A stretch of DNA of 64,000 nt from an uncultured Prevotellaceae bacterium (lineage in GTDB: Bacteria > Bacteroidota > Bacteroidia > Bacteroidales > Bacteroidaceae), in the NCBI GenBank assembly GCA_902764705.1, contig CACWWZ010000002.1, forward strand, positions 31,056 through 95,055, given 5' to 3'. Below the pieces are notes generated by a model. That model had not been told where the DNA came from and did not search any database. It was given only the letters and a program-made list of their open reading frames with translations. Positions 15,947 through 24,180 of the stretch are shown here, piece after piece. Every line of letters begins with the position of its first letter. Within the stretch, counting starts at the first letter, position 1. The translations under genes were made by a program, and so were the position numbers.

Positions 15947-16714
15947 ATGAGACCGCTGATATTGATATCGAACGATGATGGCTATGGGGCCAAGGGAATC
16001 AATGAACTGATAGACATGGTCCGCGACTTGGGCGATGTGCTGGTTTGTGCACCTGACGGGGCGCGGAGCGGCATGGCGTGTGCTTTCTCGGCGACGACAC
16101 CGTTGTTGTTGACGCAGCGTAGAAAAGAGGCTGGCGTGGAGGTATGGTCGTGTAACGGCACACCGACGGACTGTGTGAAGATGGCGTTGGCTGAGCTGTG
16201 CCCGAGAAAGCCCGACTTGGTGCTGGGTGGTATCAACCATGGCGACAACGCCTCGGTGAATACCCACTATTCCGGTACGATGGGCGTGGTGATGGAAGGG
16301 TGTATGAAGTATATCCCCTCGGTGGCCTACTCGTTGTGTGACCATCGCGCGGACGCCGACTTCGAACCGCTGCGGCCTTATGTGCGCCGGATAACGCAAT
16401 GGGTGTTGGAAGAAGGCCTGACGGAGGGCGTCTGTCTGAATGTGAATTTTCCGTTGGCGGAAAGTTTTCAAGGGGTGAAAGTTTGTCGAATGGCTCATGG
16501 CACATGGAGCAACGAGGTGACAAAGTGTCACCACCCACGGGGTTATGACTACTGGTGGATGGTGGGTCATTATACAAATGACGAGCCGCAGGCTGAGGAT
16601 ACGGACCGTTGGGCGCTGGATCACGGCTATGTGGCCATAACGCCCACGCGGATTGATGTGACGGCATACGATAGTTTTAAGGAGTTAAAGAAGTTAGAGG
16701 AATTAAGGAGTTAA
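15947..16714 (+). CDS. surE: 5'/3'-nucleotidase SurE
   Basis: A 255-residue survival-protein phosphatase that dephosphorylates nucleoside monophosphates. Metal ligands appear in LISNDDGYGAKGI (Asn9, Asp10, Asp11). CAPDGARSGM carries the conserved Ser, and VLGGINHGDN the second Asn. C-terminal region: WALDHGYVAITPTRIDVTAYD. The final eleven residues (KELKKLEELRS) are encoded by the 26-bp repeat array that also contains the stop codon, so the native protein probably ended just before them. surE next to lpxB is a common Bacteroidetes arrangement. Confidence 0.95.
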   Translation: MRPLILISNDDGYGAKGINELIDMVRDLGDVLVCAPDGARSGMACAFSATTPLLLTQRRKEAGVEVWSCNGTPTDCVKMALAELCPRKPDLVLGGINHGDNASVNTHYSGTMGVVMEGCMKYIPSVAYSLCDHRADADFEPLRPYVRRITQWVLEEGLTEGVCLNVNFPLAESFQGVKVCRMAHGTWSNEVTKCHHPRGYDYWWMVGHYTNDEPQAEDTDRWALDHGYVAITPTRIDVTAYDSFKELKKLEELRS

Positions 16715-16755
16715 AGAAGTTAGAGGAATTAAGGAGTTAAAGAAGTTAGAGAAGA
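16679..16755 (+). repeat. Three-copy 26-bp array across the surE stop and lpxB leader
   Basis: GGAGTT occurs at 16681, 16707 and 16733, an exact 26-bp period. Each unit splits into AAGGAGTT, AAAGAAGTT, AGAGGAATT, so it is a higher-order repeat of 8-9 nt words. The array holds the surE stop and ends two bases before the lpxB ATG; its AAGGAG words can act as Shine-Dalgarno sites. Confidence 0.9.
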
Positions 16756-16756
16756 G

Positions 16757-17920
16757 ATGCGATACTACCTGATAGTCGGCGAGGCCAGTGGCGATTTGCA
16801 TGCGTCGCATTTGATGCAGGCACTGAAATGTCGCGATAAGGAGGCGGAGTTCCGCTTCTTCGGGGGCGACCTGATGACTGCTGTGGGTGGGACGCGTGTA
16901 AAACATTACCGTGAACTGGCCTATATGGGCTTCATCCCTGTTCTGCTGCATCTGAGAACAATTCTGAAGAACATGCAGATGTGTAAGCAGGATGTTACCC
17001 AGTGGAACCCCGATGTGGTGATCTTGGTGGACTATCCGGGCTTTAACCTGAAGATTGCGAAATTCGTGCATCAATTAAAGTTCAAAGTTTATTACTATAT
17101 TTCACCGAAGATCTGGGCATGGAAGGAGTACCGCATCAAGAACATCAAACGTGACGTGGACGAGTTGTTCTCCATTTTGCCTTTCGAGGTGCCTTTCTTC
17201 GAGGAGAAGCACCACTATCCCATTCACTATGTGGGGAACCCCACCGCTCAAGAAGTGAGGGAGTACTTGAAGACCCCCTCCAAACCTCCCCGAGGGGAGG
17301 CTTTAGGTCACTCCCCCTCGGGGGAGCCGGAGAGGGGTCCTGTCATCGCTCTGCTGGCGGGCAGTAGGAAACAGGAAATCAAGGATAACCTGCCGGCGAT
17401 GATTGAGGCCACGCGACATCTGGCCGACCGCTATGATATCGTGCTGGCCGGAGCTCCCTCGATAGAGACCGCCTACTACGAGCCGTTCCTAAAGGGAAGC
17501 ACTGTGCGTCTGGTTTCTAACGAAACGTATTCCCTCCTGGCAAAGGCAACTGCAGCGCTGGTGACCAGTGGTACGGCAACGCTGGAGGCCTGCATGTTCC
17601 GTGTGCCGCAGGTGGTGTGTTACAAGACGCCGCTCGCCAAGCTGGTAGGTTTCCTGAAACGGCATGTGTTGAAGGTGAAGTACGTGTCGCTGGTGAATCT
17701 GATAGCCGACCGCGAGGTGGTGCGCGAACTGGTGGCCGAGACTTTCAGCGCAGACAATATCCGTCAGGAACTGGAAGCCGTTCTGCCGGGAGGCGACAAA
17801 CGTCAGCAGATGCTCAGCGACTATGAGGACGTCCATCAGCGCTTGGGCGAGAGTCATGCCCCTGACGAGGCTGCACGGATCATGATAGAGCTATTAAAAT
17901 GTAAAAATGTAAAAATTTAA
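16757..17920 (+). CDS. lpxB: Lipid-A-disaccharide synthase LpxB
   Basis: A 387-residue inner-membrane-associated glycosyltransferase joining UDP-diacylglucosamine and lipid X in lipid A synthesis. Motifs: LIVGEASGDLHA at the N-terminus, FFGGDLM, DYPGFNLKIAKF, YYISPKIWAWKEYR and VTSGTATLEACMF. Residues about 173-195 (TPSKPPRGEAL to GEPERGP) are not part of the family; they come from a GC-rich inverted repeat pair inserted in frame between HYVGNPTAQEV and VIALLAGSRKQEI. The last residues (KCKNVKI) and the stop codon lie in an AT-rich period-8 array. Enough of the fold is intact for function. Confidence 0.94.
   Translation: MRYYLIVGEASGDLHASHLMQALKCRDKEAEFRFFGGDLMTAVGGTRVKHYRELAYMGFIPVLLHLRTILKNMQMCKQDVTQWNPDVVILVDYPGFNLKIAKFVHQLKFKVYYYISPKIWAWKEYRIKNIKRDVDELFSILPFEVPFFEEKHHYPIHYVGNPTAQEVREYLKTPSKPPRGEALGHSPSGEPERGPVIALLAGSRKQEIKDNLPAMIEATRHLADRYDIVLAGAPSIETAYYEPFLKGSTVRLVSNETYSLLAKATAALVTSGTATLEACMFRVPQVVCYKTPLAKLVGFLKRHVLKVKYVSLVNLIADREVVRELVAETFSADNIRQELEAVLPGGDKRQQMLSDYEDVHQRLGESHAPDEAARIMIELLKCKNVKI
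17273..17340 (+). repeat. In-frame GC-rich inverted repeat pair inside lpxB
   Basis: Two palindromic arms, CTCCCCGAGGGGAG and CTCCCCCTCGGGGGAG, are flanked by GACCCCCTCC and GGAGAGGGGTC, which also pair. The whole 68 bp can fold into one long cruciform or hairpin. Same class as the ftsH and susD elements. Confidence 0.85.
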
Positions 17921-17930
17921 AAATCTAAAA
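17894..17930 (+). repeat. Period-8 AT-rich array across the lpxB stop
   Basis: Units AAAAATGT, AAAAATTT, AAAAATCT, AAAAATG. The lpxB stop codon is inside it, and the DUF5020 start ATG at 17931 is the end of the last unit. Confidence 0.85.
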
Positions 17931-18641
17931 ATGAAAAAGCTATTTTTCTTTGTGCTGACGGCTCTGGCAGCCTGCACGATGCAAGCACAAGACATTCAGT
18001 TGCATTACGATTTCGGTCGTAACATTTACACTGGCGAGGAAGCCGGACGACAGAAGGTGACCGTCACTGTGGAGCAGTTCAAGGCCGACAAATGGGGGTC
18101 GTGGTATTATTTCGTCGATGTCGACCTGTCGAATCATTTTACGGAGAGTGCCTATACGGAGATTTCGCGTGAGTTCAATCTGGGCAAGCAGTCGCCGTTT
18201 GCCGCTCATGTGGAATATGATGGCGGACTGAGCCGCACGATGAGTTTCCAACAGGCAGCTCTTGCAGGATTTGCATATAACGGCCATACTGCCGACTTCT
18301 CGAAGACGTGGTCTGTGCAGCTGTTATACAAGCAGTTTTTTAAGAGCTATGACGACACGCACTCTTATGCCAGCGCCCAGCTGACGGGTGTCTGGGGACT
18401 GAACTTTCTGAACAAGAAACTGACGTTCTCGGGCTTTATTGATTTCTGGCGCAGCGAGAAGGCTGATAATCATGGTTGCCTGGTGATTTTGTCGGAACCA
18501 CAGTTGTGGTATAACTTCACAGAACATTTCAGTGTGGGAACAGAGTGGGAGTTCTCAAACAATTTCATCTATAACACAGACCCCGAGAGTACGAAGACCT
18601 TCTTCTGGAATCCTACGGTGGGTGTGAAGTGGAATTTCTAA
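17931..18641 (+). CDS. DUF5020 outer-membrane protein
   Basis: A 236-residue protein with a signal peptide (MKKLFFFVLTALAACTMQAQ) and a beta-barrel-like remainder of alternating aromatic strands ending in Phe (NPTVGVKWNF), the usual C-terminal outer-membrane signature. This matches DUF5020, whose fold resembles Tsx-type nucleoside channels. Placement after surE (a nucleotidase) and lpxB gives weak support for a nucleoside-pore role, but substrate is not shown. Its ATG is the last three bases of a repeat array. Confidence 0.75.
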   Translation: MKKLFFFVLTALAACTMQAQDIQLHYDFGRNIYTGEEAGRQKVTVTVEQFKADKWGSWYYFVDVDLSNHFTESAYTEISREFNLGKQSPFAAHVEYDGGLSRTMSFQQAALAGFAYNGHTADFSKTWSVQLLYKQFFKSYDDTHSYASAQLTGVWGLNFLNKKLTFSGFIDFWRSEKADNHGCLVILSEPQLWYNFTEHFSVGTEWEFSNNFIYNTDPESTKTFFWNPTVGVKWNF

Positions 18642-18656
18642 GCAGTTCGGAATCCT

Positions 18657-19490
18657 TTAGAAAACGGCAAAACGCCCACGCTCCTGCATGAAGACAGCCT
18701 CGTGGGCTTCTTCTTGACATATCTGCGCCTCTGTTTCCGAGATGGTATTGGGATAATAGGGGTTGCCGTCAACAATCTTCCCTGTTAGGAACTCACACCA
18801 GGTACAGGCAGCGGTATAGCGACCCAGCGTGTAGCTGAGGTGCATGCCGTCGCGACATAGGATGTCGCCAAGGCGGTGGCGAACCAGTTGGATAGCAGTA
18901 CCTGAGGGTATGATGCGAGGTTGCCCGATGACAGGCAAAATACCAAGCATGGTACTGACAATGGCACTGTACATTTGGCGTTGCTTGTAATCGTAGGGTG
19001 CAAATTTCTTCGATTGGCAGTCTTCAGCATAGGCCCAGGTCATGTGCCACACGAATTCCACATGCAGGTTGGTGGTATAGCTTTGTACGAGATTTTTCAG
19101 CTGGGACAGCTTCTGGAAACTGGTGGGGATGCCTGAATGTTGGCTGGCTTGCTGGAGTGAGATGATGTCCCACTGCTCGTCGCGGATAATATGTTTCAGC
19201 GTCACCTTCTTTTGCTCTGAACGTACGCCACCCACAACTTTCCGGTAGGCATAGAGGGCGCTGTCTTTAATCAGGTTGGTGTAGTGGCGGTCGATGGAAC
19301 AGCCACCAATATAGGCATTGCCAATGACCAGTGAGTCGCCTTGGGCATGAGCCAGTTCGTAGAGGTACTGTTCGATGGCGTCCTGTGAAAAACTGTTGCC
19401 GATGGCCAATACCTTGATAAGTTTCGCCTGTAGGGGCGAAAATGAAAAAATGAGAAAATAAAAAAATGAGAGAATGAAAAACTTTTTCAT
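18657..19490 (-). CDS. DUF4886 (SGNH-hydrolase-like) secreted protein
   Basis: A 277-residue protein. The start at 19490 (MKKFFILSFFYFLIFSFSPLQA) yields a typical signal peptide; a longer frame to 19583 overlaps the sigma-factor gene. The mature protein opens with KVLAIGNSFSQDAIEQYL, the GNSFS block I motif with a probable catalytic Ser, and ends with DGMHLSYTLGRYTAAC, the block V-like Asp/His motif of SGNH esterases. Probable carbohydrate-active esterase; substrate unknown. Its signal-peptide core is encoded almost wholly by a period-8 TTTTTTCA array (19438-19482). Confidence 0.8.
   Translation of the reverse strand: MKKFFILSFFYFLIFSFSPLQAKLIKVLAIGNSFSQDAIEQYLYELAHAQGDSLVIGNAYIGGCSIDRHYTNLIKDSALYAYRKVVGGVRSEQKKVTLKHIIRDEQWDIISLQQASQHSGIPTSFQKLSQLKNLVQSYTTNLHVEFVWHMTWAYAEDCQSKKFAPYDYKQRQMYSAIVSTMLGILPVIGQPRIIPSGTAIQLVRHRLGDILCRDGMHLSYTLGRYTAACTWCEFLTGKIVDGNPYYPNTISETEAQICQEEAHEAVFMQERGRFAVF
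19438..19482 (-). repeat. Period-8 array encoding the DUF4886 signal peptide core
   Basis: Minus-strand words TTTTTCAT, TCTCTCAT, TTTTTTAT, TTTCTCAT, TTTTTCAT encode FFILSFFYFLIFSFS, the hydrophobic region. Confidence 0.75.
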
Positions 19491-19513
19491 CTTTCCTCTT
19501 ACCTCTAACCTAT
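19491..19513 (-). repeat. Short purine array at the sigma/DUF4886 junction
   Basis: After the sigma-factor TAA the minus strand reads GTTAGAG, GTAAGAG, GAAAG and then ATG. Two to three 7-nt words fill the 22-bp gap and provide the purine-rich ribosome-binding region. Confidence 0.6.
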
Positions 19514-20067
19514 TACATCTTACTTCTTGCCGCACGGCGTAACTTGCGCACAGCCTTGTCGCGTTCCTGCCGAACACGCTCACGCTTCAATCCCATATCT
19601 TCGGCAATCTCGGCCATCGTCTGTCGCCAACCCTTCAGTCCATAGTAACGGCTTACCACCTCCTGTTCACGATCGTTGAGTACGTCGATGCATGCCAGCA
19701 GGTCGTCGTTCAAGGAGTTCTCTTCAACAATGGCATCGGCTTTCTCGGCGTTGACGTCCTCCAGCACGTTGAGCAGGGTGTAGTTGTTGCGACTGCCTAC
19801 GGGCAGCGACTCGTCCGTAGAGCGGACGTCAGTGGTTGTTTCCAGGCGACTGATGGCCGCCTCGATGCTGCGACGGATATAGGGTGCGGCGAAGGTGACG
19901 AAGGGCTTTCCGCGGGATGAGTCGTACTTCGCAGCGGCTTTCATCATTCCGATGCTACCCTCGCTGATAAGGTCGTCTGTGCTCAGAACGTCACTTTTGT
20001 ACTGTCGGGCCAGCGTGATGACATAGCCCATGTTGTTTGTTACCAGTTTTTCCTGTTCTTTTGTCAT
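19513..20067 (-). CDS. RNA polymerase sigma-70 family factor, small
   Basis: A 184-residue sigma factor with regions 2, 3 and 4 but no region 1. Region 2 holds DDLISEGSIGMMKAAAKYDSSRGKPFVTFAAPYIRRSIEAAI, the RpoD-type -10 recognition helix. Region 4 ends with QTMAEIAEDMGLKRERVRQ, the -35-binding helix-turn-helix, and a basic tail. More like compact group 2/3 sigma factors than ECF factors. It begins at 20067 directly after a repeat array whose GAGAAGGAG supplies a strong Shine-Dalgarno, rare in Bacteroidetes. Regulon unknown. Confidence 0.88.
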   Translation of the reverse strand: MTKEQEKLVTNNMGYVITLARQYKSDVLSTDDLISEGSIGMMKAAAKYDSSRGKPFVTFAAPYIRRSIEAAISRLETTTDVRSTDESLPVGSRNNYTLLNVLEDVNAEKADAIVEENSLNDDLLACIDVLNDREQEVVSRYYGLKGWRQTMAEIAEDMGLKRERVRQERDKAVRKLRRAARSKM

Positions 20068-20068
20068 A

Positions 20069-20112
20069 CTCCTTCTCTCCTCAACTCCTTACTCCTTCTC
20101 TCCTCAACTCCT
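20069..20112 (-). repeat. Duplicated 22-bp purine array at the GH5/sigma junction
   Basis: The minus strand has two copies of a 22-nt unit made of GGAGTTG, AGGAGAG and AAGGAGT words. The first copy begins in the GH5 stop codon (TAG, 20111-20113) and the second ends at the sigma-factor ATG. Confidence 0.85.
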
Positions 20113-21079
20113 ATTTATTGTATTTCTCTAACAGCCCCTTTACCAGCTTTCCGTAGACTTTGATGACGTCGCCGGCCCACGGACCCGTCGCTGTAGCTCG
20201 TGGTAACAGCATAGAACACGACTCGTTCTTGTCACTGATGCTCCAGCAGATCCAACTGATGCCCAGACGTTCGCACATGGCAATCCACTGCTCTTCGCTC
20301 TCGGCGTCTATCTTGCCGTCACCAGAGGCTTCTGTCGCTCCGCTCTCCGAGATAAACACGGGAACACCCTTCTTGACTGCATCTTCCGTGCGCTGGCGCA
20401 GGTCGTCGCCATGAGTGGCAGCATAGAAGTGAACGGTATACATCACGTTCTGGAAACCCCCCAACGGACTTTCAGCCACCAGGTGGATGTCCTGGTCCCA
20501 ATGGGGACAGCCAACCAGCACGACATTGTCCTTGTCGTATTTGCGAATCTCGCCAATCACCTCGGCGGCATATTTCTTCAGGTCGGTCCATGTGTCCTCT
20601 ACGGGTTCGTTATAGATCTCATAGATGATATGGGGATTTTTGCCGTATTTCTTGGCCATCTGACCAAAGAAAGCCTTGGCCTCTTCTGTCTTGGTGACGT
20701 GCGAGTGCCAGTCGATAATAACGTAGACGTTCTGCTTGATGGCCGACTCAATGACATTCGTCATACACTGCAGGGCATACTCGGGATTTTCCAGATAGTT
20801 GTCCTCAATCATGATACCCATGGCGGCACGGATGACCGAACAGTGCCAGTCCTGTTTCAGCGTTTGTACAATCTCCCTGTTATAGAAACGTGGCCACAGG
20901 TTGTGCCAACCCAGACTGACACCACGCAGAATGACGGGATTACCTCGCTTGTCGCAAAGCTGCGAACCCTTAACTTGCAGTTGTCCGTACTGCTTGACGG
21001 GGTCAATGGCGTGTATACTTGGAATGAAGAATGAAGAATGAAGAATGAAGAATGCTGCGCAAAGCAACATCCGCCCCAT
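20111..21079 (-). CDS. GH5 endoglucanase (cellulase)
   Basis: A 322-residue secreted glycoside hydrolase family 5 enzyme (GH5_2-like) cutting beta-1,4-glucans. Start chosen at 21079 because it gives a normal signal peptide (MGRMLLCAAFF to IPSIHA); the frame stays open to 21160, but the added residues come from repeats. Motifs: VKGSQLCDKRGNPVILRGVSLGW near the N-terminus, YVIIDWHSH, acid/base Glu in YEIYNEP, VMYTVHFYAATH and nucleophile Glu in VFISESGATEASG. The signal-peptide core FFILHSSFF is translated from four TTCATTC heptads. It follows cdsA and precedes the sigma-factor gene, with no other glycan genes adjacent. Confidence 0.92.
   Translation of the reverse strand: MGRMLLCAAFFILHSSFFIPSIHAIDPVKQYGQLQVKGSQLCDKRGNPVILRGVSLGWHNLWPRFYNREIVQTLKQDWHCSVIRAAMGIMIEDNYLENPEYALQCMTNVIESAIKQNVYVIIDWHSHVTKTEEAKAFFGQMAKKYGKNPHIIYEIYNEPVEDTWTDLKKYAAEVIGEIRKYDKDNVVLVGCPHWDQDIHLVAESPLGGFQNVMYTVHFYAATHGDDLRQRTEDAVKKGVPVFISESGATEASGDGKIDAESEEQWIAMCERLGISWICWSISDKNESCSMLLPRATATGPWAGDVIKVYGKLVKGLLEKYNK
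21022..21054 (-). repeat. Heptad array encoding the GH5 signal peptide core
   Basis: Minus-strand TTCATTC repeated four times in the reading frame giving FFILHSSFFI. Seven-nt units in a three-nt frame give a seven-residue protein period. Confidence 0.85.
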
Positions 21080-21134
21080 TCTGCTGATTCTTCCTTCCTC
21101 AAATCCTTTCGTGATTACTTTACACACTTTCAGT

Positions 21135-21176
21135 GCGGTAGCAAATTTTTCACTCTTCATTCTTCATTCTTCATTT
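21135..21176 (-). repeat. Head-plus-heptad element at the cdsA/GH5 junction
   Basis: Plus strand: head GCGGTAGCAAATT, then TTTCACT, CTTCATT and more CTTCATT units, ending at the cdsA stop (TAA, 21175-21177). The same head occurs at 45460 and 50891. On the coding strand the array comes first and the head last. Confidence 0.85.
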
Positions 21177-22062
21177 AAAAAAGCGATAGCGTATACAGGT
21201 ACACTACTGCGGCAGGGATAGCCAGCAGTGACGAGTCGAAACGGTCGAGCATGCCTCCATGTCCAGGCAGGATGTTTCCACTATCTTTGATGCCCAATGT
21301 ACGCTTGAAAAGGCTTTCCACCAGATCGCCCCACGTGCCGAAAACGACTACCACAAGACCTAGTCCGAGCCATTCAGGAATGGAGAGCATCCCTGTGAAC
21401 AGCGCTGAAGGGTGGTCCATGTCGAGTACCTGCATGTTGTCGAGCCAACCGATGCCCCATGCGGCCAGAAGCACGAAGACGGCTCCGCCGATGCTTCCCT
21501 CCCACGACTTGCCTGGTGAGATGCGTGGAAACAGCTTATGGCGTCCCAACAATGAGCCCACGCAGTAAGCGCCAGTGTCGTTTACCCACAGGAAAATAAA
21601 GACGCTCAGCGGCAACAGTGTGTTGAAGGCCACTTGTCCGTTAGGCGTGGCGGTAAATGCCAGCACGTTCAACAACGAGAAGGGTAAGGCGATATACATT
21701 TGTGCCAGCATGGTGTATGCCCAGTCCTGGACGGGGTCATCCTGTCGCAGATAGAGTTCAGCAATCAGCATGTAGATGATAGTTACCAGATAGGGGATGA
21801 ACACCACGCTCTTGGCTGCTCCGCCGTACAGATCGCTGCAGAAATAGGTCATTGCATAGAAGAAATATACGGCTGCTATCGTCGAGATGAAACGGTTCAC
21901 GGTAACGTGCTCGCGCTCATTAACCAGTCCGGTGAACTCCCATACGGTCATACCTGTCACAATGCTAAACAGCAACACCATAGCCTCTGGGCGCAGGAAA
22001 CTGGCCACAATCGCCGCGACAAAGATAATGCCTGTAATCGTTCTGACAATAAAGTTCTTCAT
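21175..22062 (-). CDS. cdsA: Phosphatidate cytidylyltransferase CdsA
   Basis: A 295-residue integral membrane enzyme making CDP-diacylglycerol for phospholipid synthesis. At least six hydrophobic helices are visible. The family signature appears near the C-terminus: SLFKRTLGIKDSGNILPGHGGMLDRFDSSL, preceded by GRHKLFPRISPGKSWEGSIGG. Its ATG overlaps the ftsH TGA (ATGA). rsfS-ftsH-cdsA is a recurrent Bacteroidetes order. Confidence 0.95.
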   Translation of the reverse strand: MKNFIVRTITGIIFVAAIVASFLRPEAMVLLFSIVTGMTVWEFTGLVNEREHVTVNRFISTIAAVYFFYAMTYFCSDLYGGAAKSVVFIPYLVTIIYMLIAELYLRQDDPVQDWAYTMLAQMYIALPFSLLNVLAFTATPNGQVAFNTLLPLSVFIFLWVNDTGAYCVGSLLGRHKLFPRISPGKSWEGSIGGAVFVLLAAWGIGWLDNMQVLDMDHPSALFTGMLSIPEWLGLGLVVVVFGTWGDLVESLFKRTLGIKDSGNILPGHGGMLDRFDSSLLAIPAAVVYLYTLSLF

Positions 22063-24152
22063 GAGACCCCTCCTTCTGCCCCCGAGGGGGCTACTTTTGA
22101 ATGATTATCTTGTATGTTTTCACCATCTTGGTCATTTGAGGCCCCCTCGGGGGCAGTCTGGGAGGTTAAGCCCAATTCCTTGGCACGTTCCTCGGCCATG
22201 CGCTCGGCATCGGCACGCATCTGAGCTTCGAGCAACTCCTCCGAACGGCTGGTCCAGGGACGTTTACCAAAGATCTTTTCTACGTCGTCGGCAAAGATGA
22301 CCTCGCGTTCTACCAGCAATTGTGCCAGCTGGGCGTGACCGTCTTTGTGTTCCGTAAGTATCTGCTTGGCTCGCTCGTACTGCTCGTTCACCATCTTCAA
22401 CACCTCCTCGTCCATCAGCTTGGCTGTGGTTTCCGAGTATGGTTTCTGGAAAGTATATTCTTGTTGGTTGTAGTAGCACAGGTTGGGCAGCTTGTCGCTC
22501 ATTCCTGCGTAGGCCACCATACCATAGGCCTGCTTCGTGGTACGCTCCAAGTCGTTCATGGCTCCTGTTGAGATATGTCCGATGAACAATTCTTCGGCAG
22601 CACGTCCACCCAATAGCGAACACATCTCGTCGAGCATGGCCTCCTTAGTTTGTAATACACGCTCCTCAGGCAGATACCATGCGGCACCAAGGGCTCGTCC
22701 ACGGGGTACGATGCTTACCTTCACTAACGGATTGGCAAACTCCGTGAACCACGAAATGGTGGCGTGTCCGGCCTCGTGGATGGCTATCGACTTTTTTTCG
22801 GCCTCCGTCATCACCTTGGTCTTTTTCTCCAGACCACCGATGATACGGTCTACGGCGTCGAGGAAGTCCTGCTTGCCTACCTTCTCACGATTGAAACGGG
22901 CGGCAATGAGGGCCGCTTCGTTACACACATTGGCAATGTCGGCGCCCGAGAAACCTGGTGTCTGACGGGCCAGGAAGTCCACGTCTACGCTTTCGTCCAG
23001 CTTCAAAGGCTTCAGGTGCACCATAAACACTTCCTTGCGCTCGTTCAGGTCGGGCAGGTCGACGTGTATCTGTCGGTCGAAGCGCCCTGCACGCAACAAT
23101 GCCGAGTCCAACATGTCGGCACGGTTCGTAGCGGCCAGTGTAATGATACCACTGTTAGTACCGAAACCGTCCATCTCTGTCAATAGGGCATTCAGTGTGT
23201 TCTCGCGCTCGTCGTTGCCACCCATGGCTGGGTTCTTCGAGCGGGCACGGCCCACAGCGTCAATCTCGTCGATAAAGATGATGCACGGTGCTTTTGTTTT
23301 AGCCTTCTCAAAGAGGTCGCGCACACGACTGGCACCGACACCGACGAACATCTCGACAAAGTCGGAACCCGACATCGAGAAGAACGGCACGCCAGCCTCA
23401 CCGGCCACGGCCTTAGCCAGTAGCGTCTTACCCGTTCCCGGAGGACCTACCAGCAGGGCGCCCTTAGGAATCTTACCGCCCAGATTGGTATATTTCTGGG
23501 GATTCTTCAGGAAGTCTACAATCTCCTGCATCTCCTGCTTGGCACCAGCTTGTCCGGCCACATCCTTAAACGTGATGCCCAAGTCGCCGCCCTTCTCGTA
23601 CATTTGGGCTTTCGACTTGCCGACGTTGAATATGCCTCCACCCATGCCGCCGCCAGCTCCTCCACCCATACGGCGCATGATGAATATCCAAATGAAGATG
23701 ATGCCGCCAAAGAACAGAATGTTCATCAGCAGCGAACTGAAGAATTCGCTATCCTTCGAGTTGTCGTACGAAAACTTCCCACTGAATTTACCCTGTTCGC
23801 GGGCCTCGTTCAAGAACTGCTCCACCTGATCCACAGAACCGATGGCCACAGTGACATAGGGGCTTTTGCCCGTCTGCTCAACACCTTGGTGGAATACGTC
23901 ACGGATGTGCTCGGGTTTTACGTACATCTGCAGGATGTTCTCGTATTTGTTGACCACAATCTTGTCTGCGTATCCTTTCATGACCATTGTCTTGAAGTCT
24001 GAGTAGGTGGTTTCTGTCCTTACGCTCGATTTCTCGTTGCCCTGCGTCAGATAAAGTGTAATCAACGCAATGATAACCAAACCGTAGATCCAGTTCATAT
24101 TGAATCTCGGCATGTTCATCTGGGGCTTATTATTGGGTTTCTTGTTGTCCAT
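22059..24152 (-). CDS. ftsH: ATP-dependent zinc metalloprotease FtsH
   Basis: A 697-residue membrane AAA protease for membrane-protein quality control. TM helices lie at about 20-36 and 137-160, followed by a glycine-rich stretch ([12 protein letters not shown]). Walker A GPPGTGKT at 236-243, Walker [10 protein letters not shown] at 292-300, the second region of homology ending AGRFDRQI, and the zinc site HEAGH at 460-464. The C-terminal 30 residues (after KELGLTSQ) are low-complexity and come from two GC-rich palindromes that flank the ftsH/cdsA junction; the native protein probably ended near there. Confidence 0.96.
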   Translation of the reverse strand: MDNKKPNNKPQMNMPRFNMNWIYGLVIIALITLYLTQGNEKSSVRTETTYSDFKTMVMKGYADKIVVNKYENILQMYVKPEHIRDVFHQGVEQTGKSPYVTVAIGSVDQVEQFLNEAREQGKFSGKFSYDNSKDSEFFSSLLMNILFFGGIIFIWIFIMRRMGGGAGGGMGGGIFNVGKSKAQMYEKGGDLGITFKDVAGQAGAKQEMQEIVDFLKNPQKYTNLGGKIPKGALLVGPPGTGKTLLAKAVAGEAGVPFFSMSGSDFVEMFVGVGASRVRDLFEKAKTKAPCIIFIDEIDAVGRARSKNPAMGGNDERENTLNALLTEMDGFGTNSGIITLAATNRADMLDSALLRAGRFDRQIHVDLPDLNERKEVFMVHLKPLKLDESVDVDFLARQTPGFSGADIANVCNEAALIAARFNREKVGKQDFLDAVDRIIGGLEKKTKVMTEAEKKSIAIHEAGHATISWFTEFANPLVKVSIVPRGRALGAAWYLPEERVLQTKEAMLDEMCSLLGGRAAEELFIGHISTGAMNDLERTTKQAYGMVAYAGMSDKLPNLCYYNQQEYTFQKPYSETTAKLMDEEVLKMVNEQYERAKQILTEHKDGHAQLAQLLVEREVIFADDVEKIFGKRPWTSRSEELLEAQMRADAERMAEERAKELGLTSQTAPEGASNDQDGENIQDNHSKVAPSGAEGGVS
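22067..22165 (-). repeat. Inverted pair of GC-rich palindromes at the ftsH end
   Basis: Left arm 22067-22091 (CCCCTCC, TCT, GCCCCCGAGGGGGC) and right arm 22141-22165 (GCCCCCTCGGGGGC, AGTCTG, GGAGG). CTGCCCCCGAGGGGGC pairs perfectly over 16 bp with the other arm, and the outer CCTCC/GGAGG blocks pair as well, with 49 nt between arms. The element encodes the last residues of FtsH and touches the cdsA start. Confidence 0.85.
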
Positions 24153-24180
24153 TCAAAGTATAATGTTCAAAGATTAATGA
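24150..24180 (-). repeat. Weak heptad-like words at the rsfS/ftsH junction
   Basis: The minus strand between the rsfS TGA and ftsH ATG contains CTTTGAACATT and CTTTGA-ATG words related to the array at 10528. The gap is fully occupied, but the units are too few to fix the period. Confidence 0.45.
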
